32,842 bases of DNA, taken from NCBI RefSeq assembly GCF_004340965.1, contig NZ_SLYA01000018.1, positions 1-32,842 on the forward strand, in the 5' to 3' direction. This document shows positions 1-8,564 of this stretch, in pieces. Origin of the DNA: Sphingomonas sp. PP-CE-1A-559 (GTDB lineage: Bacteria > Pseudomonadota > Alphaproteobacteria > Sphingomonadales > Sphingomonadaceae). The notes beneath the pieces were generated by a model. It was not told where the DNA came from, searched no databases, and worked only from the letters and a program-made list of their open reading frames with translations. Each line of letters begins with the position of its first letter. The stretch's first letter is position 1. The position numbers were made by a program, and so were the translations under genes.

Positions 1-458
1 CGATAGTCTCGTCCGACATTACGGCCCCGTTCAAAGAGCTGCCATCAACCCGTTGAACGCTCCGCCTGCAAGGCGGCCCTCAGACCGCGCTTACCGGCAG
101 TGCTTGCTGGCCTCGTTGGGAGCATCCGCAGCCCTATGCTCGTTGCGCAACAGTAACAGCGCGCATCCGCCCCGCCGCGCAGCGGGATCCCGCTTTTACC
201 AAATTACGCCGTTCAACGGTCTCCTCCTATCGGCACAACCTGCTGCTTGAACCGGGATGGACAAGCGACTGGAACTGCCATGCCGACACATACCGTAGAC
301 GGGCGTTTGGGGTCAGCTCAGCCGCGAAGCGGGCGTAAGCTCTTGACCAAAGGACAACATCAATCGTCAAACCTTTAGCGTTTGCATTCTCTGGAAAAGG
401 GCGTTGGGAATCAATGAGCACCGGCAAGTGTCGTGGATTCTGCGGAATACGGGCGCGT
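1..458. other. Non-coding or degenerate left edge
   Basis: I see no convincing gene here. The short open frames lack recognisable motifs, signal peptides or good ribosome binding sites. A start codon with six codons (reading MSDETI) points leftwards out of the window on the minus strand from base 19, but is too short to judge. Confidence 0.4.
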
Positions 459-809
459 TCATCTGGATCTAAGACGAACCGCGAGCCACCCGCTTGATGC
501 AGAGATCGCGACAGCAGGCATAGCCAGCAGGCATAACACCATCAACCCGGCCGGCAGTAGCGGGCCTGTCGCGGTGTTCATCCACATGACTGGAAGTTGG
601 GCGAACGTCAGGATCGCCCCCGCCATCCACCCGCGGCCCTTGAACATCAGCCCTGCTATACCAGCCAAGCAGAGCGACGCGGGATACCAGGAACGCCAGT
701 AGGCGTCAGCGTCCCATGGCTCATTCGTGCCTGTCACCCAGCACGCGAAACTCCAGTAGAGCACGCTGAATACCATTAGAATGTAAATCTTAAGCAGTCC
801 AGTATTCAT
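459..809 (-). CDS. Small four-helix membrane protein, unknown function
   Basis: This encodes 116 residues. Four hydrophobic stretches are visible (about residues 5-25, 43-57, 62-78 and 82-104), separated by short polar loops. The first loop is acidic and tryptophan-rich (NEPWDADAYWRSW), and the C-terminus is basic (RLRSR), which favours an inner-membrane protein with a cytoplasmic tail. I recognise no family. The ATG start is the natural one, but the Shine-Dalgarno is weak (GAAGA about 9 nt upstream). A perfect 6-bp-arm palindrome lies 67 nt upstream at 876-891 and may be its operator. The hydrophobic pattern makes it more likely real than the overlapping plus-strand frames. Confidence 0.6.
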   Translation of the reverse strand: MNTGLLKIYILMVFSVLYWSFACWVTGTNEPWDADAYWRSWYPASLCLAGIAGLMFKGRGWMAGAILTFAQLPVMWMNTATGPLLPAGLMVLCLLAMPAVAISASSGWLAVRLRSR

Positions 810-875
810 ATGTCAGTCTTCAAACAGCATTAGGTGACAACAGCGGCTGCCGACCATCGCTTTTCTTCCTTACGA

Positions 876-891
876 CATGACGACCGTCATG
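876..891. promoter_or_regulatory. Perfect inverted repeat, possible operator
   Basis: The arms CATGAC and GTCATG are separated by 4 nt (GACC). The geometry resembles TetR-type operators. It lies 67 nt upstream of the ATG of the small membrane protein at 809. No regulator gene is adjacent. Its function is inferred from symmetry and position only. Confidence 0.35.
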
Positions 892-1005
892 AGGGTGTTT
901 CACGACAACGTCCTATCATGGTCGGTCGAAGCCATGCCTCCGGTTGTTATGGTGCGGACGTTCGTTGCCTAGGTAGGCCTCGCCACGCGGCGTATGCGGC
1001 CACGG

Positions 1006-1707
1006 TCAGTAGCGACAATACCCTTCGTCGTCCGACACCATGAGACAGTCCTTTTTACCTCTAAGGGCACTTCTGTTGATCTTGTCGCCGATTGACGGCC
1101 TTAAGGTGACCGTCACGCCATTGCGTTGAAAGCGGAGCCCCTCAGCGCGCAGGTCGGCTTTGAATACGCCGCGCGTGCCCTCGTCGAGGCCCCACTGGTT
1201 GTCGACAACGAAACCAGTGCCCTGTCGCGTAATCTTCATGTACGTTCCCTCGCCGCCCCGCCAACGTCCTACGAACGCCGATGCCGGCAGACTGCCTGCA
1301 TTCGTGCCCTCGGACAGCCGTCCTTCCAGCGTTCGGACGCGGGCTTGCGTCACATTTACCCAGCACTGCGCTACGTTCAGCGAAGCCATCGATCCGCCGG
1401 TTCCCCTGGCGCTGCAATTGCGATCCCTGGATTTTAGCCAGGTTCGCTGCTCCGATAGCAGAGCCTGCTTCGCTCTAGGTCGCAGAAGTGCGCTAAGTGC
1501 TCGGTAACGAGCGCTCATCCGCGCATCGGCTTTACGGAGGTCGACTGCGGCACAACGCTGCATTTCCAATGTAGAAACGCAACGCGCTGGTCGCTGCCCC
1601 TGAAACGATGGATTGGCCATGAACGCACCTGCGCTTTGCGCCGCTGCTGGACTGGCAATAAGCAGACATCCGCTCATCAAAACTGCGCTTAAAACATTGT
1701 TTTTCAA
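1006..1707 (-). CDS. Secreted LprI/DUF1311-type protein
   Basis: This encodes 233 residues. Residues 1-24 form a signal peptide (hydrophobic core, then PAAAQ), so the protein is exported, probably to the periplasm. Residues about 42-105 match the DUF1311 / lysozyme-inhibitor LprI N-terminal pattern: a conserved Cys pair around STLEMQRC, then a helical R/A-rich stretch ending in EQRTWLKSRDRNC. The rest (about 145-233) looks like a separate beta-rich domain ending in a Cys-containing tail (KKDCLMVSDDEGYCRY). LprI-like proteins in other bacteria are linked to lysozyme resistance; that role is not shown here. The start is TTG at 1707, with GAGAG just upstream. Confidence 0.7.
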   Translation of the reverse strand: MKNNVLSAVLMSGCLLIASPAAAQSAGAFMANPSFQGQRPARCVSTLEMQRCAAVDLRKADARMSARYRALSALLRPRAKQALLSEQRTWLKSRDRNCSARGTGGSMASLNVAQCWVNVTQARVRTLEGRLSEGTNAGSLPASAFVGRWRGGEGTYMKITRQGTGFVVDNQWGLDEGTRGVFKADLRAEGLRFQRNGVTVTLRPSIGDKINRSALRGKKDCLMVSDDEGYCRY

Positions 1708-1710
1708 GGC

Positions 1711-1926
1711 TTACTCTCGCATTTCTCGGTGTGGACGATATCGGTTAATATGGTGACATTGCTTCAAGACCCACACGCGATTCGAACTACGGTATAGGCG
1801 GGGCTTACCAGCTTCATCGGCTATGCGGTCGCACGCTTCATAGTCGTTGCGCGATGGACGCTGGCGTTGAGCAACGTCTGCCAACGGCAAACTCGCACTC
1901 AAGATTTCGTTCAACCATAGCACCAC
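1711..1926 (-). CDS. Doubtful 71-residue open frame upstream of the LprI-type gene
   Basis: The frame starts with GTG and ends 3 nt before the TTG of the LprI-type gene, so it could be a coupled leader ORF. I see no known domain, signal peptide or membrane segment. It begins only 6 nt after an operator-like palindrome at 1933-1954, which is the wrong spacing compared with the other copies of that palindrome. It may be a gene remnant or chance. Confidence 0.2.
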   Translation of the reverse strand: MVLWLNEILSASLPLADVAQRQRPSRNDYEACDRIADEAGKPRLYRSSNRVWVLKQCHHINRYRPHREMRE

Positions 1927-1932
1927 AAATAA

Positions 1933-1954
1933 GTTGATTTATTTTCCAGTAAAG
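1933..1954. promoter_or_regulatory. Orphan copy of the GTTGATTTAT operator
   Basis: The left half is GTTGATTTAT, then TT, then right half TCCAGTAAAG. The left half is identical to the copies upstream of the TonB receptor (4994-5015) and the hydrolase operon (14031-14052). The right half matches the ligase copy (6739-6760) at eight of ten positions. No start codon lies about 68 nt away on either side, so its target gene is unclear or lost. Confidence 0.6.
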
Positions 1955-2183
1955 AAGATTTTGATGCTTGGGCGTTTGAGTAGCGTCCTAAACGGAGGCG
2001 GATCTTCGCGAGCGCTGGTACTCCTATCTCATTTCACTTAATCTCTACTTGTATGCTGTTTCGCCCGATGGAGACCTTCGTCCCTGTGGCCCTCCCGGGC
2101 AGACTTTGAAGTATAGTGCATCCTTCAATTCGCTTGTGGCGATCCCACGTCAAATCACTACGAGCAAACATCTAGTTCGCCGA
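1955..2183. other. Intergenic, nothing recognised
   Basis: A plus-strand ATG at 2053 opens an 18-codon frame that stops quickly and matches nothing I know. No terminator or repeat is obvious. Confidence 0.4.
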
Positions 2184-2450
2184 TTAAGCCTGTTTCATTC
2201 GCTTCCCGGCTTTGAACGTGATCTTTTTCGCTGCCGGTATTTTAATGAGCTCGCCGGTCCGTGGATTGCGACCAACGCGCGGCGCCCAGTAACCGGCAGA
2301 AAATCGTCCATATCCCCTGACCGAGACGTCGTCGCCTTTGGCGATTACGGTCGCAATGGTTGAGAAGAGTGTGTCGATTACGGCCTTGGTAGAATTTTCG
2401 CTTGTACCAGTAATGTCAGAGACGACTTTAACGAGTTCTGGAGTGTTCAC
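2184..2450 (-). CDS. HU-family DNA-binding protein (divergent)
   Basis: This encodes 88 residues, the usual HU/IHF length. The N-terminal helical part (MNTPELVKVVSDITG) is followed by the hallmark beta-arm RNPRTGELIKIPAAKKITFKAGKRMK (about residues 60-85), which in this family inserts into the DNA minor groove. HU dimers bend and compact DNA. It is an accessory paralogue rather than the canonical housekeeping HU, judging by its unusual N-terminus (NTPELV rather than MNK.ELI) and its setting next to a substrate receptor. The start is GTG, with GAGAGGAA about 9 nt upstream. It lies 236 bases downstream of the TonB receptor on the same strand, with a possible weak terminator between. Confidence 0.88.
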   Translation of the reverse strand: MNTPELVKVVSDITGTSENSTKAVIDTLFSTIATVIAKGDDVSVRGYGRFSAGYWAPRVGRNPRTGELIKIPAAKKITFKAGKRMKQA

Positions 2451-2658
2451 TCTATCACGTTCCTCTCACAGGCAAACTGAACGATCCTGTCATACGCCGC
2501 AGACTAAGCGATCATCACGCGCTCGACGAGGGGATGTACCTCCGTAGGATTCCTGGCCTTGTCATGAAGCGTCACAAAGCCGACAAACGATCCCCCACTT
2601 ATTGAAATGCGAAAAGAAGCAGACGCTTGCGCCGCGATGGAGCGGCGTCTGATCGAAC

Positions 2659-2680
2659 GGGAGCCGGCAACGCAGCTCCC
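2659..2680 (-). terminator. Possible hairpin after the TonB receptor
   Basis: The stem arms GGGAGC and GCTCCC enclose a 10-nt loop, starting 6 nt after the receptor stop codon. There is no T-tract, so intrinsic termination is doubtful. It may instead protect the 3' end of the transcript. Confidence 0.3.
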
Positions 2681-2685
2681 CCCGG

Positions 2686-4926
2686 TCAGAAGGAAACACT
2701 CGCGCGAACGCCATACTGACGCGGCGCACCGGCCAACCGCCTGAAGCCGTTGTTCGCGGCGACATAATGCTCGTTCGCCAGGTTCGTGCCATACGCGGCG
2801 ATCGTCCACTTGCCGGTCGCAAGTGTCAGCTGAGCGTTGATGATGTCGCGTGAAGGCAAGCGGTCGCCGAGTGCGGTGTTCTGGAAAAGCGTAGCCCAGA
2901 CCGCACCCGTATGAGAATAATCGACGCGTGGCGTCAGCGTAGCATCGCCACCCAGGGTAATCGCATACTGCGCGCCTGCGGTCAGCGTGAACTCGGGCGC
3001 GTAGGGCTGTTCGCGCCCACCTATTGCGATGCACCGCGCCGTCGCAGGCCCGGTTTTGACGTTGCAGCCTCTCGGAGCATTCAGCGGCCGAGGGTCGGCC
3101 GCGAAGAACGTCCCCAATTTCGTCTTCGCAATCGAAGTGGCGAAATCGAAGGTGAGGGCATCGAAACTGCTCTGCGCCGAGAACTCGACGCCATACAGCT
3201 GCGTCTTGCCGGACACGTTGTATACCGAGGAGATGTTCGGCGACCGAGGATCGGCGATGCTGACCTGGAAATTTTCGTAGGTATTGTAGTAGCCGCCCAG
3301 CTGCGTGCGCAAACGACCGTTCAAGAACGTGCCCTTCCAGCCCAACTCGTAATCGACGACGTCCTCGGCATCGAAAGCGAACGGCGGTACGCCGCCAAGG
3401 TTAGGTCCGTTCAACCCACCTGCTTTGGAACCGGTGGCCACAAATGCGTAGACGAAGTTGCTGGAGTCGATGGTCCAGTTGACCGCAGCCTTCCCGTTGA
3501 ATCGCTTGGCGGACGTAAAATCGCTCTGCGTCAGCACCAGTGCGGGTATCTGCGGCGTGCTCGCCGTTGCGTCGTTACGCGACGTGGTACGAGAATAGCG
3601 GCCACCGAGCGTCACCTGCAGACCGTCGCTCAGCTGATATCCGATCTGCCCGAAGCCAGCGAGCGCCGTCTTGGGGTTCGTTCCCACCGTCGTCGTATCA
3701 ATGTTCAACGGAACGAACGTGTTTGGGGTGACGTCACCCACTAGGCCCCCCGGCGGAATTGAGATCTTATCGTGCTGCCAGAACCCACCGAGCACCCAGG
3801 TGAATGGCCCGGTGTCCGGTGAAACAATGTTGAACTCCTGGGACCATACCTCTTCGGTGATCTTGGTGTGGCCGCGAATGTCCGGCGCCGTGGGCGTGCC
3901 GACGTTGGCCGTCGCGTCGTTATCAGTATCCACTTCCGTCGTACCGCGTTGGAAGCCGCTGATCGAGCGTAGTGTCAGGCCGTTGTCGAAGGTGTAGGAA
4001 ATGTTCGCGACGATACGACCGAACTCGTCGCGGCCATACAGATTGGCGTTGCTGGCAACGTCGAGCGGGTCGGATGTATTGCGGGTCGGACTGGCAGCAA
4101 GACCGAAATAGGCTGGGCTCGCCGGGATGCCGCCATATTCGATATTATTGTAGTCGGCCTTGAGAAGAAAACGGAAGTTGGCGCTGGGATTCCACAGGAA
4201 GCTGGCCCGGCCGCTATAATCGCGCCGGTTCCCGGGATTGCCCGTCCAAGGTCCGGTCACGTTAAAGAAGGTGTCGCGGCGATCCATGTTGCCAGCGATA
4301 CGCAACGCGGCGTTCTCGCTCATGGGAAGGTTGACGGCACCCTGCAGCTTTACGTTGTTGAAGTTGCCATATTGGGCAATTGCATAGCCGTTGACGCTCT
4401 CGAGGTCCGGATTCTTCTCGGTGATGAATACAGCACCACCGGTCGCATTGCCTCCAGCGAACGTACCCTGCGGCCCGCGCAACACCTCGATGCTGGCGAT
4501 ATCGTAGTAGGGTTCGGACTGGAAATAGCCCGGAAGGGTAGCCACGCCATCACGGTATGTCACAACACCGACGCTGATCGCGCTTCCGGGCTCGCCCTTG
4601 CCGATGCCGCGGATGTTGAAATTGTTGCCCTGTCCGGTCGTGTTGACCGTCAGCGAGGGCGATGCAAACTGGAGCTGCTCCACGCTGTTGATGCTCTTAC
4701 GCACCAGGTCCTCGCCGCTCAGCACAGTTGCCGCGACGCCGGTCCGTTGCAGGCTGGTGCTGCGTCGCTCGGCTGTCACGACGATATCATCGGACGTAGC
4801 CGGCAGATCAGTCGATTGAGCCGCGGCGGCCGGATCGGTCGTCTTCTCCACGGTCTGCGCAAACGCAGCGTTGGAACATAGCAGCGCTACAGCCGAAATC
4901 GACGCCAAGCATAATGCTTTCATCAT
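2686..4926 (-). CDS. TonB-dependent outer-membrane receptor
   Basis: This encodes 746 residues from the preferred ATG at 4926 (start MMKALCLAS). GGGAGA lies just upstream, and this start leaves a clean signal peptide ending in NAAFAQ; the frame extends 20 codons further but without purpose. After the signal come a TonB-box-like DDIVVTAER, the plug domain (SINSVEQLQFASPSLTV, then the FNIRGIG and VEVLRGPQGT-type motifs, here IEVLRGPQGTFAGGNATGGAVF), and a 22-strand-type barrel ending in VRASVSF with terminal Phe. Such receptors import scarce or large ligands using TonB-ExbBD energy. The plug resembles the broad sphingomonad class often next to hydrophobic-compound catabolism rather than siderophore loci. 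A palindrome 68 nt upstream is shared with the acyl-CoA ligase and hydrolase operon, which suggests it imports that pathway's substrate. Confidence 0.93.
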   Translation of the reverse strand: MMKALCLASISAVALLCSNAAFAQTVEKTTDPAAAAQSTDLPATSDDIVVTAERRSTSLQRTGVAATVLSGEDLVRKSINSVEQLQFASPSLTVNTTGQGNNFNIRGIGKGEPGSAISVGVVTYRDGVATLPGYFQSEPYYDIASIEVLRGPQGTFAGGNATGGAVFITEKNPDLESVNGYAIAQYGNFNNVKLQGAVNLPMSENAALRIAGNMDRRDTFFNVTGPWTGNPGNRRDYSGRASFLWNPSANFRFLLKADYNNIEYGGIPASPAYFGLAASPTRNTSDPLDVASNANLYGRDEFGRIVANISYTFDNGLTLRSISGFQRGTTEVDTDNDATANVGTPTAPDIRGHTKITEEVWSQEFNIVSPDTGPFTWVLGGFWQHDKISIPPGGLVGDVTPNTFVPLNIDTTTVGTNPKTALAGFGQIGYQLSDGLQVTLGGRYSRTTSRNDATASTPQIPALVLTQSDFTSAKRFNGKAAVNWTIDSSNFVYAFVATGSKAGGLNGPNLGGVPPFAFDAEDVVDYELGWKGTFLNGRLRTQLGGYYNTYENFQVSIADPRSPNISSVYNVSGKTQLYGVEFSAQSSFDALTFDFATSIAKTKLGTFFAADPRPLNAPRGCNVKTGPATARCIAIGGREQPYAPEFTLTAGAQYAITLGGDATLTPRVDYSHTGAVWATLFQNTALGDRLPSRDIINAQLTLATGKWTIAAYGTNLANEHYVAANNGFRRLAGAPRQYGVRASVSF

Positions 4927-4993
4927 ACTCTCCCAAAATTTGCGCGTTCTATGCGACGCGTTGGCCAAGTGATCTGGCGTGGTCACAGGATAA

Positions 4994-5015
4994 GTTCACT
5001 TATTAATAAATCAAC
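4994..5015. promoter_or_regulatory. Operator upstream of the TonB receptor
   Basis: Read on the minus strand: GTTGATTTAT, then TA, then ATAAGTGAAC. It is close to a perfect inverted repeat and shares its first half with the sites at 1933 and 14031. Its near edge is 68 nt from the receptor ATG at 4926. It lies almost directly after the ligase stop codon, in the gap between the two genes. Confidence 0.7.
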
Positions 5016-5017
5016 AT

Positions 5018-6670
5018 CTATTCCGCAGGGAGGGTCGTCATTTCACCGTAGAGTAGGCGCAGTCGCTGCTTGTCGATCTTTCCCGTCATGGCGAGCGGCA
5101 TCCGATCGATCCGGACTATCTCGTCCGGCATCCACCAACGGGGAATGCGATCGACAAGTGCATTCTGAATTTCTTCATCGGACGCTGTCGCATCGGACTT
5201 CTCGATGATGATGATCGGCCGCTCACTCCATCGCGGATGGGTGCGACCGATCACCGCAACGAGAGAAACGCCGCGCAGGTCACCGACGATCGCCTCGATC
5301 TCACCGGGGTTGATCCACTCGCCGCCGGACTTGATCAAATCCTTGGCACGGCCGGTGATTGAGAGGTTGCCGTCAGTGTCGATAACGGCCAGATCGCCCG
5401 TGTCGAACCATCCGTCCGTCGTAGCTGCTTCGGAATGTCCGAAGTAACTGTGGATCGCGCTCGATCCCCGGACCTGAAGCCGCCCTTCCGGACCGCGCTG
5501 ATCCTCGAACACGTGGCCTGACGCGTCGATCAGCCGAAGGTCCACGCTCACCGGCGGCCGGCCGGCCGTCGTGGCACGGCCTGGCGAACCGGGCGGTGTG
5601 ACGGTGCCGAGCGGCGACAGCTCGGTCATACCCCAACTGGTTTGAACATTCACGCCGAGCAACGCTTCGATCCGATCGATCAATGTTTGAGCGACGCCCG
5701 AGCCTCCAAGGATCACGCGACGCAAGGTGGGCAGCGTGTTGCCGGTCGCCTCAAGATGCTCGATCAGGCCGAGCCATACCGTCGGTACGCCGATGGCGAG
5801 CGTCACACCTTCCTCGCGGATCAACTTGGCCAGGCTCGCACCATCGTTGTACCGGCACGGAAAGACCAGCTTGGCTCCCGTTGCGGGCGCAGCGAGTGGC
5901 AAGCCCCAGCCGTTGGCATGGAACATCGGAACTGCCGCCAGGATCGTGTCGTCCGCACCGATACCCAGCACGTCCCGCTGCAGGAGTGCCAGGGTAACGA
6001 GATAATTGCATCGATGCGAGTAAGACACCCCTTTCGGTGCGCCGGTCGTACCTGAGGTGAAGCAGAGCGCAGCCTCCTGGTCCTCCGACATCCCCCCCCA
6101 TGTCATGGGTGCACCGTGTTCCTCGAGCACACGCTCGATCGTCCACACCGGTGTTCCGCCACAATCCGGTAACCGGTGATCGGACGCGTCCGGCTCGTTG
6201 AGAACTATCACGGCCACGATGCCGGGGCAGCGCGGCATGATCTGTTCAGCAAGCGGCGCCAGATCGGGACTGACGACAAGCAACCTGTCGTCTGCCTGCG
6301 TCATCATATCCGCGATCTGCGCGGCATTCAGCCGAGGGTTGAGCGTGTGACAACTCACGCCCATGCCGAATGCAGCGTACCAGCATTCCATGTGACCTTG
6401 GCTGTTCCAGGCGAGCGATGCGATACGCTCTCCAGGGGAAATGCCGAGCGCCGCAAAAGCCCCGGACAGGCGGTTGCTGCGATCGCGCAGAGCAGCGTAG
6501 TCGATCCGCATCGAAGGACCGGCTGCTCCTCCGCCGGTGACGACTTGACCGCTGCCATGCCATTTGGCGGCATGGTCGATGAACCTGTTGAGCGTGAGTT
6601 CGTATGTCCGCATGCGATCACCTGTCGCAGGGATAGTCGATTCACGACGCACCGCTTCCTCGCCCGTCAC
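5018..6670 (-). CDS. Acyl-CoA ligase (AMP-binding, medium/long-chain type)
   Basis: This encodes 550 residues and activates a carboxylic acid as its CoA thioester through an acyl-AMP intermediate. All ANL-family motifs are present: the phosphate-binding loop FTSGTTGAPKG (204-214), WGMTEL (346-351), GWFDTGD (420-426), the hinge GRAKDLIKSGGEWI (440-453) and the C-terminal catalytic lysine in MTGKIDK (Lys531). No signal peptide is present, so it is cytoplasmic. The architecture is closest to the AlkK/FadD-like ligases; the substrate cannot be read from sequence. The start is GTG with GGGGGAG 7 nt upstream. The operator at 6739-6760 is 69 nt upstream. With the thiolase and SDR further along it would supply the CoA ester for beta-oxidation-like steps. 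Confidence 0.93.
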   Translation of the reverse strand: MTGEEAVRRESTIPATGDRMRTYELTLNRFIDHAAKWHGSGQVVTGGGAAGPSMRIDYAALRDRSNRLSGAFAALGISPGERIASLAWNSQGHMECWYAAFGMGVSCHTLNPRLNAAQIADMMTQADDRLLVVSPDLAPLAEQIMPRCPGIVAVIVLNEPDASDHRLPDCGGTPVWTIERVLEEHGAPMTWGGMSEDQEAALCFTSGTTGAPKGVSYSHRCNYLVTLALLQRDVLGIGADDTILAAVPMFHANGWGLPLAAPATGAKLVFPCRYNDGASLAKLIREEGVTLAIGVPTVWLGLIEHLEATGNTLPTLRRVILGGSGVAQTLIDRIEALLGVNVQTSWGMTELSPLGTVTPPGSPGRATTAGRPPVSVDLRLIDASGHVFEDQRGPEGRLQVRGSSAIHSYFGHSEAATTDGWFDTGDLAVIDTDGNLSITGRAKDLIKSGGEWINPGEIEAIVGDLRGVSLVAVIGRTHPRWSERPIIIIEKSDATASDEEIQNALVDRIPRWWMPDEIVRIDRMPLAMTGKIDKQRLRLLYGEMTTLPAE

Positions 6671-7051
6671 GTCAGATCTCCCCCAGATTTCTCAATTCGT
6701 TGTCCGTGAAATGCCAGCGCTGCATGGACGCTGTCAATCTTGATTTATTTTCTAGTGAAGTTGTTTGTAGCCTGCTAGATAGCGACCACAAGGGTGCAAG
6801 ACAGCCAGTCGGGAGAGCGGGATGAGCGGAGAGATTGGCCAGACTTCGTCGCCACGGCCGTCGTTGACGAGGCGACGGGGTTCGGAAGACGCTTTCGGAA
6901 CCGGAATGCAGGTCGGGGAAATAGATACGATGACCGTTCGAATGCCGACTTAGGCGCACAGACGACCGTCGAGGATATTCCAATTCATCCATGAACCACG
7001 GCATTTCCGGCGGCATCGCTGTCCCGGTTCGCGCCTCATTCGGGAAAAAAC
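6671..7051. other. Divergent intergenic region, ligase / MFS carrier
   Basis: It contains the operator at 6739-6760, close to the ligase. The remainder toward the MFS gene shows no convincing gene, repeat or hairpin. The carrier's promoter must lie here, but I cannot pick it out. Confidence 0.5.
6739..6760. promoter_or_regulatory. Operator upstream of the acyl-CoA ligase
   Basis: The halves are CTTGATTTAT, then TT, then TCTAGTGAAG. The first half differs from the other copies by only its first base; the second half is most like the site at 1933. Its near edge is 69 nt from the GTG at 6670. Confidence 0.7.
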
Positions 7052-8398
7052 GTGCTCCAAAGATCCGAAGCCCCTGTGGCGTCCGTCCCCATGTCGCCGG
7101 ATGAGGGTCGACCGACGAAATGGGGAATCATCCTTCTGCTCACGCTGACCATCTTCTCTTCCCTCATCGTTGGTGGGCTCGGAGCTCCGCTCCTGGAACC
7201 GATGAAGGCGGATCTCAGACTTACCGACCTGCAGATAGGATTGCTCGCTGGTTTGGCATCATTGGTTCCCACGCTGCTGCTTTCGCTGCCGCTAGCGTGG
7301 CTGGTTGATCACGGCACGCGCGTGCGGATCCTCGCCGCCATAATCACTTTGGGCGCAGGCGGGACCATCGGGATGGCGTTCGTCACCGATTTTTCCACCT
7401 TGTTCCTGACCAAGCTGATTGGCGGGCTTGGCGGCGTCATCGGCTTTCCCTTGCTGATTTCGCTTTTGTCAGACGTGAGCGCACCGGCACGGCGCGGGCG
7501 CGCAATGCTGGTGATTTCGATCGGCGCCTGGGCTGGGATTGGTGCCGCATTCGCGATAGGCGGCACGTTGTTCGGCTATCTTCAGAAGCACCCTGGCAGT
7601 GGTCTGTTGGGCTTGGCCGCGTGGCGGGAAGTATATCTCATCGTTGGTCTATGCGCGCTCGCGCTTGTCGGACCGCTCCTTTTTCTAAAGGAACCGCCTC
7701 GTTATGAAGTCCAGCGCGCCAATCCGTCTGTTCGCGAGTCTATGCTGGCGCTTTGGCATCGCCGACGCTTCCTCGGCCCATTGTTGGTTGCGCAACTCAC
7801 CGGCGGCTTGGCCGAGGGAGCGGCTGGGATCTGGATGGGTGCCGTGCTGATCCGACAGTATGGTTTGTCACCCGGCGATTTTGGGGTGTGGGTCGGCGGA
7901 GTGATCGTCGCTTCGGGCCTGCTGGGGTCGATCATCGGTGGGTTTGCCTCCGATGCGGGCCGCAAGCTCAAGATGCGTGGCGGTATTCTGCTTCCCGCAC
8001 TCATCGCGACCGCGCTCAGCATTCCCGCCGGAGCGTTTTCGATCATGCCGACGGTGACTGGCTTTGCCTGGATGCTGTTTGCCTTGCTAACTGGCGGCAC
8101 CATCGTCGGACTGGTCAGTAACGCGGCGATTGCGCTCCTCATCCCGAATGAGGAGCGGGCTCTTACCCTGGCCGGTATGGGAATGATCACAAAGCTTGCC
8201 ATGGCCGGCATCGTGCCGACTGCACTCGGATGGGTTGCTAGCAACAGTGAGGGCCGCTTTGGCCTTGGCCAGTCGATTGCAGTTCTCGGCGTGGTTACCG
8301 GCATCGTTTCGACCATCGGTTTCTGGTTCGCGATGCGAGCGGCGCCGCAAGAGATTGCACAGGATTCCGACGCGATGATGATCCCTGCGGATGGCTGA
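7052..8398 (+). CDS. MFS transporter (spinster-like)
   Basis: This encodes 448 residues from GTG at 7052; an in-frame ATG at 7091 (435 residues) is an alternative and neither has a strong Shine-Dalgarno. Twelve hydrophobic helices are visible. The helix 2-3 loop carries a variant MFS signature (LPLAWLVDHGTRVR) and the helix 8-9 loop its repeat (GGFASDAGRKLKMRGG), so the two six-helix halves are complete. It is an inner-membrane secondary transporter. Spinster-like MFS carriers often accompany aromatic, steroid or terpenoid catabolism in sphingomonads; the substrate is unknown here. It diverges from the ligase, but the shared operator lies 292 nt from its start, so co-regulation is uncertain. 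A 57-codon frame overlaps its stop. Confidence 0.88.
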   Translation: MLQRSEAPVASVPMSPDEGRPTKWGIILLLTLTIFSSLIVGGLGAPLLEPMKADLRLTDLQIGLLAGLASLVPTLLLSLPLAWLVDHGTRVRILAAIITLGAGGTIGMAFVTDFSTLFLTKLIGGLGGVIGFPLLISLLSDVSAPARRGRAMLVISIGAWAGIGAAFAIGGTLFGYLQKHPGSGLLGLAAWREVYLIVGLCALALVGPLLFLKEPPRYEVQRANPSVRESMLALWHRRRFLGPLLVAQLTGGLAEGAAGIWMGAVLIRQYGLSPGDFGVWVGGVIVASGLLGSIIGGFASDAGRKLKMRGGILLPALIATALSIPAGAFSIMPTVTGFAWMLFALLTGGTIVGLVSNAAIALLIPNEERALTLAGMGMITKLAMAGIVPTALGWVASNSEGRFGLGQSIAVLGVVTGIVSTIGFWFAMRAAPQEIAQDSDAMMIPADG

Positions 8399-8564
8399 TC
8401 CGTCCGCAGACCGCCCTGCAGCCGTTCGCGGCAAGACGATCGTCATCATCCGCCATGCCGCCGCAAGCCCGCTGCCAGATCGCGGCTCATGCAGTCTGTT
8501 CTGCGCCGTAGTTTTTCCGGTTCAGAGCACGCTACGCCTCTTCTCAGCGCATCGGGCAACATAG
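8391..8564 (+). pseudogene. Possible N-terminal fragment of a histidine-phosphatase gene
   Basis: The ATG overlaps the TGA of the MFS gene (ATGGCTGA), a typical coupling arrangement. The 57-residue product contains GKTIVIIRHAAASPLPDRG, which resembles the N-terminal RH(G/A) catalytic motif of histidine phosphatases. The sequence then loses any resemblance and stops at TAG. I read it as the surviving start of a truncated gene; it could be a chance frame. Confidence 0.3.

Noticed and set aside
1..19. Start of a leftward gene (MSDETI)
   Set aside because: Only six codons and no good Shine-Dalgarno are visible; it cannot be supported.
2504..3034. 176-residue minus-strand frame overlapping the TonB receptor end
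   Set aside because: Most of it is an alternate frame of the receptor. The tail (FVGFVTLHDKARNPTEVHP) looks protein-like but I cannot tie it to a family.
6672..7016. 114-residue minus-strand frame before the ligase
   Set aside because: It would contain the ligase operator and promoter, has no motif and is Arg/Ser-rich like random sequence.
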